Part shown: positions 26,108-33,859 of the stretch, piece after piece
Layout of the letters: each line of letters starts with the position of its first letter
Position numbering within the stretch: the first letter of the stretch is position 1
Assembly (NCBI RefSeq): GCF_025947285.1
Contig: NZ_CP110008.1
Coordinates: forward strand, 496,001-560,000
DNA length: 64,000 nucleotides
Direction of reading: 5' to 3'
DNA from: Flavobacterium sp. N2820
GTDB lineage: Bacteria; Bacteroidota; Bacteroidia; Flavobacteriales; Flavobacteriaceae
Translations under genes and position numbers: made by a program
Notes under the pieces: model-generated
Database searches by the model: none
What the model saw: the letters and a program-made list of their open reading frames with translations, nothing else
Told to the model about the DNA's origin: nothing

Positions 26108-27328
26108 CTACAATTCATACACCACCAAACCACTTCTAAACTTTGGTTCGATATACGTTGATTTTGGAGGCATGATTAAATTGTTATCAGCCAAATCTTT
26201 TATTTCGTTGATATCAGAAGGGTAGAGCATGAAGCCTACTTCAAATTCGCCTTCGTCAATTAAATCTTTTATAACAGAAATGGATTGTTTTCCTGGAATG
26301 TAATCAATGCGTTCGTCGTTGCGCAAATCTTCAATTCCTAACAATGGAAAAAGTACTTTATCATATAAAATTTGGGCATCTAAACTATCTAAAATCGAAG
26401 TTTCGTTGTGGTTTTCATGTTTATAGAACAATGCATAAAAACTTCCATCTAAATACATGCCAAATTCAAACTTATTTTGTGGTTTCCACAATTCTTGATC
26501 TTTGGATTTAATAATAAAATGTTCTGATAATTTTTTAACAAAATCATCTTTACTCAAACCATTCAAATCGCGAATCAATCTATTGAATTCGTAGATTTTG
26601 ACATTACTTTCGGCAATTAAAAAACTCATGAAATAATTCAGGTTTTCGTTGCCTAAATGTTTGTCTTGTTCATACAATAACTCGGCGGATGCCGAACGAT
26701 GATGTCCATCAGCAATGTATAAATTTGGTATTTTTTCGAAATGTTCTTGTAGCCAATCGATTTCACTTTGGGTATCAATTTTCCAAAGTGTGTGTTTTTC
26801 TTTATTGGTTGTCGAAAATTCGTAAACAGGCTTGCTATTTTTTCGTAACGAAATAAACGTATTGATTTCAACACTATCGGGATATGTAATTAAAACGGGT
26901 TCAGTGTTAAAATTCGTTTGATGCAAATAATCTTTGAATAATTCCACACGATATTGTAAGGTGTCTTCGTGTTTTTTGATGACATTATTTTGGTAATCAT
27001 CAACAGAAGTTCCAGCAATTATTCCAGTAAAAACTTGTCCTTTTGACTGAATTTCGTACAGATAAAAAACGGGATGCTCTTCTGCAATTAAAATTTGTTC
27101 TTGTTTAAAATCTTGATATTTATGAGCCACCCCTTTAAAACGTTTGTCCATCGTAATTTTTTGTGCATTCGCATACGCAGGATGAATTACATGTAAAAAC
27201 GAATACGGATTAAAATTCAACCATGCAGCAAGCTCAGCCGAACTATAATCGTCATACGTTCTACACGAAACCAACGCTACTTTATCAGAAGCGGGACGAA
27301 CTGCTTTGAAAGGTTTTATTTTAGCCAT
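26108..27328 (-). CDS. DUF1015 family protein
   Basis: A 406-residue cytosolic protein of the DUF1015 family, found in many bacteria and of uncertain biochemistry. Recognisable segments are the N-terminal FKAVRPASDKVALVSCRTYD, the central IADGHHRSASAELLYEQ with its HH pair, and the C-terminal MPPKSTYIEPKFRSGLVVYEL. The DGHHR motif suggests a metal or phosphate site, which is inference. It lies 59 bases downstream of the 3-hydroxybutyryl-CoA dehydrogenase; that spacer is an ACTG-rich micro-repeat. No signal peptide or membrane segment. Confidence 0.85.
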   Translation of the reverse strand: MAKIKPFKAVRPASDKVALVSCRTYDDYSSAELAAWLNFNPYSFLHVIHPAYANAQKITMDKRFKGVAHKYQDFKQEQILIAEEHPVFYLYEIQSKGQVFTGIIAGTSVDDYQNNVIKKHEDTLQYRVELFKDYLHQTNFNTEPVLITYPDSVEINTFISLRKNSKPVYEFSTTNKEKHTLWKIDTQSEIDWLQEHFEKIPNLYIADGHHRSASAELLYEQDKHLGNENLNYFMSFLIAESNVKIYEFNRLIRDLNGLSKDDFVKKLSEHFIIKSKDQELWKPQNKFEFGMYLDGSFYALFYKHENHNETSILDSLDAQILYDKVLFPLLGIEDLRNDERIDYIPGKQSISVIKDLIDEGEFEVGFMLYPSDINEIKDLADNNLIMPPKSTYIEPKFRSGLVVYEL

Positions 27329-27342
27329 TTTTATTTAGTTAT

Positions 27343-27387
27343 CAGTCTCAGTCTTCAGATTTAACTGCGACTGAAAACTGTGACTGT
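27343..27387 (+). repeat. ACTG-rich degenerate micro-repeat between hbd and DUF1015 genes
   Basis: The whole spacer is built from degenerate CAGTCT, ACTGCG, ACTGAAA and ACTGTG units. A tract of the same kind lies at 46727-46760. Confidence 0.6.
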
Positions 27388-28278
27388 TTACTTTAAAAAT
27401 TGTTTCGAAACTTTCTCTGCTTTTTTGCTTTCCGAATAATCGTAGAAACCTTCACCTGATTTCACCCCTAATTTTCCAGCCATTACCATGTTTACTAATA
27501 ACGGACATGGAGCATATTTTGGGTTTTTGAATCCGTCGTACATTACATTTAAGATCGACAAGCAAACGTCTAATCCAATAAAATCGGCTAATTGTAATGG
27601 TCCCATTGGATGTGCCATACCTAATTTCATCACCGTATCAATTTCTTGTACACCTGCAACACCATTGTATAACGTTTCAATTGATTCGTTAATCATTGGC
27701 ATTAAGATTCTGTTGGCTACGAAACCAGGATAATCGTTTACTTCTGTTGGAGTTTTTCCTAATTTAACTGATAAATCCATGATAATTTTAGTCACTTCAT
27801 CAGAAGTAGAATACCCACGGATAATTTCAACTAATTTCATAATTGGCACCGGATTCATAAAGTGCATTCCGATAACTCTTTCAGGATGTACTACTTGTGC
27901 TGCAATTTGCGTAATAGAAATAGATGAAGTGTTTGAAGCTAAAATTACGTTATGGTCACAAACATCGCTCAATTGTTTGAAGATATTCATTTTTAAAGTA
28001 ACATTTTCGGTAGCTGCTTCAACTACTAAATCACAACCTACAACACCATCTTTGATGTCAGTGTACGTAATAATATTTCCAATGGTTTTGAATTTGTCTT
28101 CTTCAGTGATTGTTCCTTTTGAAACCATTCTGTCTAGGTTAGCAGCAATAGTTGCCATTCCTTTTTCTAATGATTTATCTGAAATATCGATTAATTTTAC
28201 GGTAAATCCGCTTTGTGCAAAAGTATGTGCAATTCCGTTGCCCATAGTTCCTGCTCCTATAACTGCGATTGTGTTCAT
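27388..28278 (-). CDS. 3-hydroxybutyryl-CoA dehydrogenase
   Basis: Oxidises or forms (S)-3-hydroxybutyryl-CoA with NAD(H). The Rossmann motif AVIGAGTMGNGIAHTFA is at residues 5-21, followed by the acidic residue of LIDIS. The catalytic region reads GMHFMNPVPIMKLVEII, with the active-site histidine, and the C-terminal domain has NDYPGFVANRILMPMINES and the closing VKSGEGFYDYS-type segment. At 296 residues it is the short, single-function form, unlike fused FadB. Its ATG overlaps the stop of the small membrane protein upstream (ATGA). The pathway could be fatty acid, amino acid or aromatic degradation; the neighbours do not decide. Confidence 0.93.
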   Translation of the reverse strand: MNTIAVIGAGTMGNGIAHTFAQSGFTVKLIDISDKSLEKGMATIAANLDRMVSKGTITEEDKFKTIGNIITYTDIKDGVVGCDLVVEAATENVTLKMNIFKQLSDVCDHNVILASNTSSISITQIAAQVVHPERVIGMHFMNPVPIMKLVEIIRGYSTSDEVTKIIMDLSVKLGKTPTEVNDYPGFVANRILMPMINESIETLYNGVAGVQEIDTVMKLGMAHPMGPLQLADFIGLDVCLSILNVMYDGFKNPKYAPCPLLVNMVMAGKLGVKSGEGFYDYSESKKAEKVSKQFLK

Positions 28279-28673
28279 TTTGTTATTTTAAATTTTAAAT
28301 GTGTTAAATAAATTATAACTGATGTTATTAAAATTGTTTGGATAAATTTTCCTTCTGAATACGAAAAATAAGCGATGAAAAACAAGCCGAAATAACTTAC
28401 CATATTTAAAAATTTTGATAAGCTTACTAAAATATTTTTGGTTGAATTAGGTAAATTATAATTTATTAAGTCAATGATATATTTTATAACTCCTAAAATC
28501 AAAAAAAATATAGAGATTACTAATAATAGATTGAAAATACTATTAATATTGTTATTTGTATCGTTATTAAAGACGTTTAAAAGATAGATAACGAAATAAG
28601 CTAAAACTATTAAATATAGTAAAGGTTTTAGTTTTTTCTCAATGAGTGTTGCAATAAATTCTTTCCTAGTCAT
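28275..28673 (-). CDS. small four-helix membrane protein of unknown function
   Basis: 132 residues with four hydrophobic segments (about 18-34, 45-66, 88-105 and 110-125), so an integral inner membrane protein with a basic N terminus. No family recognised. It overlaps the start of the dehydrogenase gene by four bases and follows the Gfo/Idh gene by 9 bases, so it is probably the middle gene of a three-gene unit. It is very rich in Ile, Leu, Asn and Phe. Confidence 0.65.
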   Translation of the reverse strand: MTRKEFIATLIEKKLKPLLYLIVLAYFVIYLLNVFNNDTNNNINSIFNLLLVISIFFLILGVIKYIIDLINYNLPNSTKNILVSLSKFLNMVSYFGLFFIAYFSYSEGKFIQTILITSVIIYLTHLKFKITK

Positions 28674-28682
28674 CTAATATTT

Positions 28683-29648
28683 TTATCTTTTCATACAATC
28701 AATAATCTGATACGCCACACGAAGTGCTTCGGTTCCATCTTCTAATGTTACGATTGGTGTTGTGTTATTATTGATAGCGTCTGCAAATGTTTCTAATTCG
28801 TCCAAAATTGCATTATTAGCTTGTACATTTGGATTGTCAAAATAGATTTGTTTTTTTACACCTTCAGCATTTTGTAAAATCATATCAAAATCGCCGGGTA
28901 CTTCAGGAGCGTCTTGCATGCGAACAATTTCACACACTTTGTCTAAATAATCTACTGAAATATATGCATCCTTTTGGAAGAAACGCGATTTACGCATGTT
29001 TTTCATTGAAATTCGGCTCGAAGTAATATTGGCTACACAACCGTTTTCAAATTCAATTCGTGCATTGGTAATATCTGGTGAATCTGAAATCACTGCAACA
29101 CTACTGGCGTTAATAGATTTTACTTTCGATTTTACAACACTTAAAATAGCATCTATATCGTGAATCATCAAATCTAAAACCACAGGAACATCAGTACCGC
29201 GTGGATTAAATTCAGCCAAGCGATGGGTTTCGATAAACATTGGATTCTTAATTTTGTCTTTCACAGCAGTAAATGCAGGATTGAAACGTTCTACATGTCC
29301 AACCTGACCTTTTACATTGTGTTTTTTGGCTAAAGCAATAATTTCTTCTGCTTCTTCAACCGTATTTGAGATTGGTTTTTCAATGAAAATATGTTTACCC
29401 GCTTCGATAACTTGTTTCGCACAATCAAAATGTTGTAGGGTTGGAGTTACAATATCCACTACATCAACCGCAGCAATTAATTCGGCAATGGTATCAAATT
29501 TTTTGTAACCAAATTCTGCCGCTACCTTGTTTGCGTTTTCATCTAAAGCATCGTAAAAGCCTACTAATTCGTATTTTTCGGATTGGTTTAATAATCGTAA
29601 ATGTATTTTTCCAAGGTGTCCAGCACCTAAAACGCCAACTTTTAGCAT
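28683..29648 (-). CDS. Gfo/Idh/MocA family NAD(P)-dependent oxidoreductase
   Basis: Predicted sugar or inositol-type oxidoreductase of about 321 residues. The Rossmann motif VGVLGAGHLGKIHLRLL opens the protein, and IEKPISNTVEEAEEII contains the family's EKP signature with the catalytic-region lysine. VLDLMIHDIDAIL gives the conserved D-x-x-x-HD-type histidine. I chose the ATG at 29648 because the Rossmann strand begins directly after it; a TTG at 29666 would add six residues without benefit. CAAAAGTA on the plus strand at 29664-29671 is a TACTTTTG -7 element reading towards the gene. The substrate cannot be assigned. Confidence 0.88.
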   Translation of the reverse strand: MLKVGVLGAGHLGKIHLRLLNQSEKYELVGFYDALDENANKVAAEFGYKKFDTIAELIAAVDVVDIVTPTLQHFDCAKQVIEAGKHIFIEKPISNTVEEAEEIIALAKKHNVKGQVGHVERFNPAFTAVKDKIKNPMFIETHRLAEFNPRGTDVPVVLDLMIHDIDAILSVVKSKVKSINASSVAVISDSPDITNARIEFENGCVANITSSRISMKNMRKSRFFQKDAYISVDYLDKVCEIVRMQDAPEVPGDFDMILQNAEGVKKQIYFDNPNVQANNAILDELETFADAINNNTTPIVTLEDGTEALRVAYQIIDCMKR

Positions 29649-29663
29649 AAAATTAAATTTTAT

Positions 29664-29671
29664 CAAAAGTA
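29664..29671 (-). promoter_or_regulatory. candidate -7 element for the Gfo/Idh operon
   Basis: Read on the minus strand this is TACTTTTG, a full TAnnTTTG match 15 bases before the ATG at 29648. No TTG at the expected distance was found. Behind it lies a degenerate AGTTTAA repeat tract (about 29680-29714). Confidence 0.4.
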
Positions 29672-29779
29672 CAATTTTAGTTTAAAGTTTAAAAGTTTAG
29701 AAGTTTAAAAGTTTCAGAAAATTTACATTTGATATTTAGATTTTTCAAGCTATTTTTACGAAATAAATAATTACCCAAA

Positions 29780-30421
29780 TTGAAAGATACTAATAAACAT
29801 CAAGGACTTAGAAATCAGTTGGTAAAACAGTTGGAAGAAAAAGGAATTACTGATAAAAATGTGTTGGCTGCTATTAGTAAAATTCCTCGCCATTTGTTTT
29901 TAAATTCAAGTTTTGAAGATTTTGCATACCAAGATAAGGCGTTTCCTATTGGTGCCGGACAAACTATTTCGCAACCTTACACAGTTGCTTTTCAATCGCA
30001 ATTATTAGAAGTCCAAAAAGACCATAAAATTTTAGAAATAGGCACAGGAAGCGGTTATCAAACAGCAGTTTTGTGTTTAATGGGAGCCAAAGTGTATTCA
30101 ATTGAAAGACAAAATGAATTGTTTAAAACTACTTCGATTTTATTACCAAAATTAAGTATTAGACCTAAACATTTATCATTTGGAGATGGTTACAAAGGGT
30201 TGCCAAATTATGCACCTTTTGATAGTATAATTGTAACTGCTGGTGCACCATTTATACCGCAACCTTTGATGGCACAGTTAAAAGTAGGAGGAAGGTTAGT
30301 AATTCCAGTAGGTGAAAAAGACCAAATTATGACTTTGTTGATTCGTAAAAATGAAACCCAATTTGAAAAACACGAATTTGGTGATTTTAAATTTGTACCT
30401 CTTTTAGAAAACAAAAATTAA
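29780..30421 (+). CDS. pcm: protein-L-isoaspartate O-methyltransferase, TTG start
   Basis: Methylates isoaspartyl residues in aged proteins so that they can be repaired. The SAM-binding motif ILEIGTGSGYQTAVLCLMG is preceded by the family signature AGQTISQPYTVAFQSQLLE, and FDSIIVTAGAPFIPQPLMAQ follows. It is 213 residues. The usual family N terminus KHQGLRNQLVKQL is intact, and the only start codon between it and the in-frame stop at 29768-29770 is TTG at 29780, so a TTG start is needed. The terminator stem begins within its stop codon. It stands alone between the Gfo/Idh and Fic genes. Confidence 0.93.
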   Translation: MKDTNKHQGLRNQLVKQLEEKGITDKNVLAAISKIPRHLFLNSSFEDFAYQDKAFPIGAGQTISQPYTVAFQSQLLEVQKDHKILEIGTGSGYQTAVLCLMGAKVYSIERQNELFKTTSILLPKLSIRPKHLSFGDGYKGLPNYAPFDSIIVTAGAPFIPQPLMAQLKVGGRLVIPVGEKDQIMTLLIRKNETQFEKHEFGDFKFVPLLENKN

Positions 30422-30446
30422 AGTCCTGGGAATTGCAGGACTTTTT
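30420..30446. terminator. bidirectional terminator between pcm and the Fic gene
   Basis: AAAGTCCTG and CAGGACTTT form a 9-bp stem with a 6-base loop and seven T after it. It overlaps the pcm stop and lies against the end of the convergent Fic gene. Confidence 0.85.
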
Positions 30447-31499
30447 TTATACAGGTTGAATGATACTTAGATAACGTTCTAAACTTTCTTTTTCAATTTG
30501 AGCAATAAATACTAAAAAATCTTCTTTATTATTGGAAGTTTGAGCCGTTTCTAATGCTTGATAATATTTCATTCGAGAATCATAATCACCTTTTATATTT
30601 GCAATTACATATCCGTGTTGTAATAAAATCAAATTCATAACCAAGCGAGAAGTTCTACCGTTGCCATCAATAAATGGATGAATGGTAACTAAACGTTCAT
30701 GCATTTCGGCAGCTAAAACCACAGGATGCATTTTTGATTTGTTTTCTTCATACCAAATAAAATAATCTTCCATTTCTTTAGCAACCAAAAAAGGCTGTGG
30801 TGGCATGTGTGAACTTCCTTTTATCATTACTTGCACTTTGCGATATCTGCCGGCATCTTCAGAGTGAATTCCGCGAAGAATTAAATTATGAATTCCCAAT
30901 ACTTCTCTTTCAATTAACAAAGTGCTTTTATCCATCAATTGTTTAATGTAATCAATGGCTTCTTTATGATTAATAGCTTCCAAATGCTCGCGCATACTTT
31001 TTCCAGAAATGGTTAAACCTTCGTTGATAACCAAATCAGTTTCTCTTAAAGTTAGTGTATTTCCTTCGATGCGATTGCTTTCAAAAGTATATTCTAATTC
31101 TAATGCTTGTTTGATTCTAAAACTATCAAACTGACGAAAATTATCTAATCTTGATTTTAGTTCATCAATTTCATTTAATAAAATTTGCAAGTTTTTAGAT
31201 AATGATTTTCTAACAAAGCTTATGTTGTATTTGATTTCTTCTTCTGCAAGTTGCATTGCTTTTAACGCTAAATCATCTTTTCCAATTTCATAAAGAATTT
31301 TTTCTTTTAGCCAAGCAATCATTAACTCTTCAAAATTAATGTCTAGCGCAGTTGCTAACTTTGAAATTTGTTCACGTGTTGGTTTTCTTGAACCATTTTC
31401 AAACTTACTAATTAATGCCTGATCAATACCTAAAAGTTGTGCCAACTCTCTGGTTTTGATGTTTTTTTGCTCTCTTGCATTTTTTAATAGTGTTTTCAT
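30447..31499 (-). CDS. Fic family protein with N-terminal XRE-type helix-turn-helix
   Basis: 350 residues. The N-terminal 60 form an XRE-type DNA-binding domain (ARELAQLLGIDQALISKFENG pattern: TRELAQLLGIDQALISKFE). After a helical linker with YTFESNRIEGNTLTLRE, the Fic core carries HPFIDGNGRTSRLVMN near residues 273-288, a full HPFxxGNGRxxR motif expected to transfer AMP or another nucleotide monophosphate to a target hydroxyl. The ESNRIEGN stretch resembles the inhibitory-helix S/TxxxE(G/N) motif, so activity may be self-restrained. The fusion with a DNA-binding domain suggests control of its own promoter, where a perfect palindrome lies. It may share a transcript with smpB, 58 bases upstream. 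Confidence 0.9.
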   Translation of the reverse strand: MKTLLKNAREQKNIKTRELAQLLGIDQALISKFENGSRKPTREQISKLATALDINFEELMIAWLKEKILYEIGKDDLALKAMQLAEEEIKYNISFVRKSLSKNLQILLNEIDELKSRLDNFRQFDSFRIKQALELEYTFESNRIEGNTLTLRETDLVINEGLTISGKSMREHLEAINHKEAIDYIKQLMDKSTLLIEREVLGIHNLILRGIHSEDAGRYRKVQVMIKGSSHMPPQPFLVAKEMEDYFIWYEENKSKMHPVVLAAEMHERLVTIHPFIDGNGRTSRLVMNLILLQHGYVIANIKGDYDSRMKYYQALETAQTSNNKEDFLVFIAQIEKESLERYLSIIQPV

Positions 31500-31503
31500 G
31501 ATT

Positions 31504-31533
31504 CAAAATTATTTAATTGTCATGACAAAATTA
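31504..31533 (-). promoter_or_regulatory. promoter region with perfect operator-like palindrome before the Fic/HTH gene
   Basis: On the minus strand two TAATTTTG elements (31533-31526 and 31511-31504) match the -7 consensus. Between and partly over them lies TTGTCATGACAA (31517-31528), a perfect 12-base palindrome. The nearer -7 ends 4 bases before the ATG. The layout suits repression by the XRE domain of the downstream protein. Confidence 0.5.
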
Positions 31534-31557
31534 GTCATAATTTTTAATAAAAAAAAG

Positions 31558-32010
31558 CTAAAAAGCCTTTTTTATTCGATTTAAATCTCTTTTGGTATCT
31601 TGTTTTTTTAACGATTCGCGTTTGTCGTAGTTCTTTTTACCTCTACAAAGTGCAATTTCTAGTTTGGCTAATCCTTTTTCATTGGTAAACAAACGAAGCG
31701 GCACAATAGTTAATCCTTTGTTGTCTGAATCTTTAAATAATTTTTTTAATTCTTTCTTATTTAAGAGAAGTTTTCGTTCACTTTTAGTTTTGTGATTGTA
31801 ATGCGTTCCATACAAATACTCTTCTATATTTGAATTAATTACAAACAGTTCACCATCATGAAACTCACAAAAGCTTTCGGTAATTGATGCTTTTCCTAAT
31901 CGAATAGACTTGATTTCGGTTCCAGTTAAAACAATTCCAGCCGAATATTTATCGAGTATTTCATAATCGAATTTGGCTCTTTTATTGAGTATGTTAACTG
32001 TTTTAAGCAT
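31558..32010 (-). CDS. smpB: SsrA-binding protein
   Basis: Binds tmRNA and brings it to stalled ribosomes for trans-translation. The sequence [20 protein letters not shown] followed by [19 protein letters not shown] is the SmpB core. [17 protein letters not shown] and the basic tail [19 protein letters not shown], which folds in the decoding centre, are both present. It is 150 residues, normal length. It lies head to head with the OmpW-like gene and upstream of the Fic gene on the same strand. No ssrA gene was seen in this window. Confidence 0.96.
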   Translation of the reverse strand: MLKTVNILNKRAKFDYEILDKYSAGIVLTGTEIKSIRLGKASITESFCEFHDGELFVINSNIEEYLYGTHYNHKTKSERKLLLNKKELKKLFKDSDNKGLTIVPLRLFTNEKGLAKLEIALCRGKKNYDKRESLKKQDTKRDLNRIKKAF

Positions 32011-32014
32011 TTGG

Positions 32015-32022
32015 CAAATGTA
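32015..32022 (-). promoter_or_regulatory. candidate -7 element for smpB
   Basis: TACATTTG on the minus strand ends 4 bases before the smpB ATG, so the message would be nearly leaderless. No TTG at the expected spacing. Confidence 0.4.
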
Positions 32023-32112
32023 AATTAAAAATATAGGATTTTAAAGCTAAATCTATATTTTAATAATTTTTAATCTATGATTTATATCAGGTTTTAAAAT
32101 AAATGTGACTTT

Positions 32113-32120
32113 TACATTTG
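32113..32120 (+). promoter_or_regulatory. candidate -7 element for the OmpW-like gene
   Basis: TACATTTG matches TAnnTTTG, 26 bases before the ATG at 32147. No TTG at the expected spacing. It is the same -7 sequence that faces smpB on the other strand. Confidence 0.45.
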
Positions 32121-32146
32121 TACTATAATTTTAAACTAATTAAAAA

Positions 32147-32812
32147 ATGAGAAAAATAGTTTTTGCAATCATGGCTTTGTCTTTAATGACAGTAAATTTT
32201 GTTAATGCACAAGATAAGGAAGAAAAATCGACTGAATTTAAAAGATGGCAAGTTCGTTTAAGAGGAGTTGGTGTAGTTACTCCTAATGAAAGTGCTAAAA
32301 TTGGTATTATTGGTGGAGACGTTGAAATTTCTAATGCTTTTATTCCAGAATTAGATTTCACTTACTTTTTTACTGAACATTTTGCTGCGGAATTAATTTT
32401 AGGTACAGCAAAACACGAAGTAAAAGCTGTTAATACTGCTGCTGGAAATGTTGATTTAGGAAGTGTTTGGTTATTGCCGCCAACATTAACAGCACAATAC
32501 CATTTTTATACTTCTGATAAAAAAATATTCAAGCCTTATATTGGAGCGGGTTTAAATTATACTTTTTTCTACAATGTAAAATCAGGTGGTGTTGCAGATG
32601 TAGAATATGATAATGCATTAGGATATGCAGCGCAATTAGGTTTTGACTTAATGTTAGATGATAAATTTTTTATAAACGTAGATGCTAAACGTTTATTTTT
32701 AAGCACAGATGTTACAGTTGACGCTTCAAATTTAGCTCCAGGTTTAAGTATTCCGGCTAAAGTAGACATTGATCCTTGGTTGTTTGGAGTAGGTGTTGGT
32801 ATGAAGTTTTAA
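32147..32812 (+). CDS. OmpW family outer membrane protein
   Basis: Eight-stranded outer membrane beta-barrel of 221 residues with signal peptide MRKIVFAIMALSLMTVNFVNA. The sequence alternates hydrophobic and polar residues in strands. Recognisable OmpW segments are WQVRLRGVGVVTP at the mature N terminus, ELDFTYFFTEHFAAELILGT, LPPTLTAQYHFYT and IKPYIGAGLNYTFFYN-type PYIGAGLNYTFF, ending with a C-terminal aromatic residue (MKF) as expected for BAM recognition. It is closed by a terminator and is divergent from smpB. OmpW proteins are linked to transport of small hydrophobic molecules; the ligand here is unknown. Confidence 0.9.
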   Translation: MRKIVFAIMALSLMTVNFVNAQDKEEKSTEFKRWQVRLRGVGVVTPNESAKIGIIGGDVEISNAFIPELDFTYFFTEHFAAELILGTAKHEVKAVNTAAGNVDLGSVWLLPPTLTAQYHFYTSDKKIFKPYIGAGLNYTFFYNVKSGGVADVEYDNALGYAAQLGFDLMLDDKFFINVDAKRLFLSTDVTVDASNLAPGLSIPAKVDIDPWLFGVGVGMKF

Positions 32813-32837
32813 TTGGGGTATTGGTTAGTTTTATCTT

Positions 32838-32870
32838 AAAAGAGATTGTGTAAAAACAGTCTCTTTTTTT
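32838..32870 (+). terminator. Rho-independent terminator after the OmpW-like gene
   Basis: AAAAGAGA pairs with TCTCTTTT. The stem continues inward with a T-G pair and TGT/ACA, and a long T-run follows. Confidence 0.85.
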
Positions 32871-32985
32871 TTGTGTCATTACGATTCTTTGAATTGTTAA
32901 TTGTGTAAGGTTTATTTTATATCCTAAAAATGATTTTGTTTTTATTTTTTTAGTAATTTTATACAACTAACCAACCCATTAAACT

Positions 32986-33267
32986 ATGACAAGTGAATTT
33001 CAATTAATAGACAAAGAAACTATATCCTCGTTAGTTTTTCCAAAAAAAGAAGTTTTAGAAGAGAAAGACGCTATTATTCAAAGAAAAAATGATTTGGATA
33101 GAGCATTATCATTAGGAAATTTAGAGCACGTTAAGATAAAAATATTCTTTGAAGATAATTCTTCAAAAAAAGCGGTTGAAACTACCATTTGGGGTGTTAC
33201 CGATAGCAGGGTAATTCTTAAACAGGGCGTTGTGATACCTGTAAATAGAATTCACAAAATTGTATAA
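32986..33267 (+). CDS. small conserved-looking cytosolic protein of unknown function
   Basis: 93 residues, no signal peptide, no membrane segment. The N-terminal half is helical and charged (KKEVLEEKDAIIQRKNDLDR). The C-terminal half looks like a small beta-barrel (VKIKIFFEDNSSKKAVETTI, WGVTDSRVILKQGVVIPVNR, IHKIV). This resembles the pattern of short OB- or SH3-like domains, but I do not recognise the family. It lies 20 bases upstream of the lysine-rich secreted protein, so the two are probably cotranscribed. A partial -7 match (TAATTTTA) stands before it. Confidence 0.65.
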   Translation: MTSEFQLIDKETISSLVFPKKEVLEEKDAIIQRKNDLDRALSLGNLEHVKIKIFFEDNSSKKAVETTIWGVTDSRVILKQGVVIPVNRIHKIV

Positions 33268-33287
33268 CTATAAAAAACAAAAAACAA

Positions 33288-33830
33288 ATGAAAAAAATCA
33301 CCCTACTTGGATTATCGTTTTTGTTTTCTCTTGGCGTAATAGCTCAGGATAATAAAACAAAAACAACAAAAAAAGAAGTTAAGACTGAAAAAAAAGCGAG
33401 TACAGCTAAGGCTAAAAGCACAGAAAAGGAGACAAGTGCAAAAGCAAAAACGACTAAAGAAAAAGCATCCGCTAAAACAAAAGAATCTAAATCTAAAACA
33501 GCCACAGCATCAGAAAAAGGAAAAACGACTTCTACAGCTGTAAAAAAGAAAGTAGATACAAAAAAAACGGAAACAAAAGCTAAAGTCGACGCCAAAAAAG
33601 ATGCGGTAAAATCGAAAAAAGAAACAAAAGTTACTACAACAAAACCAAAGACCCAAAAAACTGCAGTTGCTGAAAAAGATAATTTAAAAGAAACTGCCGC
33701 TTCAAAAGCTGCTGAAAAAAAGGTTACTGATAAAGCTACAGGAGTGTATAAAGGAAAAAAAGTATATACTGGACCAAGAGGTGGAAAATATTACATCAAT
33801 AAAAATGGTAATAAAACATACATTGATTAA
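33288..33830 (+). CDS. secreted lysine/alanine-rich protein with C-terminal PBCV-type basic adaptor motif
   Basis: 180 residues: signal peptide MKKITLLGLSFLFSLGVIAQ, then about 130 residues of almost pure Lys, Ala, Thr, Glu and Ser repeats (KTKESKSKTATASEKGKTT and similar). A short folded C terminus follows, VYKGKKVYTGPRGGKYYINK and NGNKTYID. That ending matches the small basic motif first described in chlorella-virus proteins and seen in many Bacteroidota exported proteins. The middle is probably disordered and strongly positive, so it may bind nucleic acid or acidic polysaccharide outside the inner membrane; this is inference. A GAAA-loop terminator follows at once. Confidence 0.78.
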   Translation: MKKITLLGLSFLFSLGVIAQDNKTKTTKKEVKTEKKASTAKAKSTEKETSAKAKTTKEKASAKTKESKSKTATASEKGKTTSTAVKKKVDTKKTETKAKVDAKKDAVKSKKETKVTTTKPKTQKTAVAEKDNLKETAASKAAEKKVTDKATGVYKGKKVYTGPRGGKYYINKNGNKTYID

Positions 33831-33833
33831 ATT

Positions 33834-33859
33834 AAAAATCCCGAGAAATCGGGATTTTT
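33834..33859. terminator. bidirectional terminator with GAAA tetraloop
   Basis: AAAAATCCCGA and TCGGGATTTTT form an 11-bp stem closed by GAAA, with T-runs on both strands. It separates the lysine-rich protein gene from the convergent aldose epimerase gene. Confidence 0.92.
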
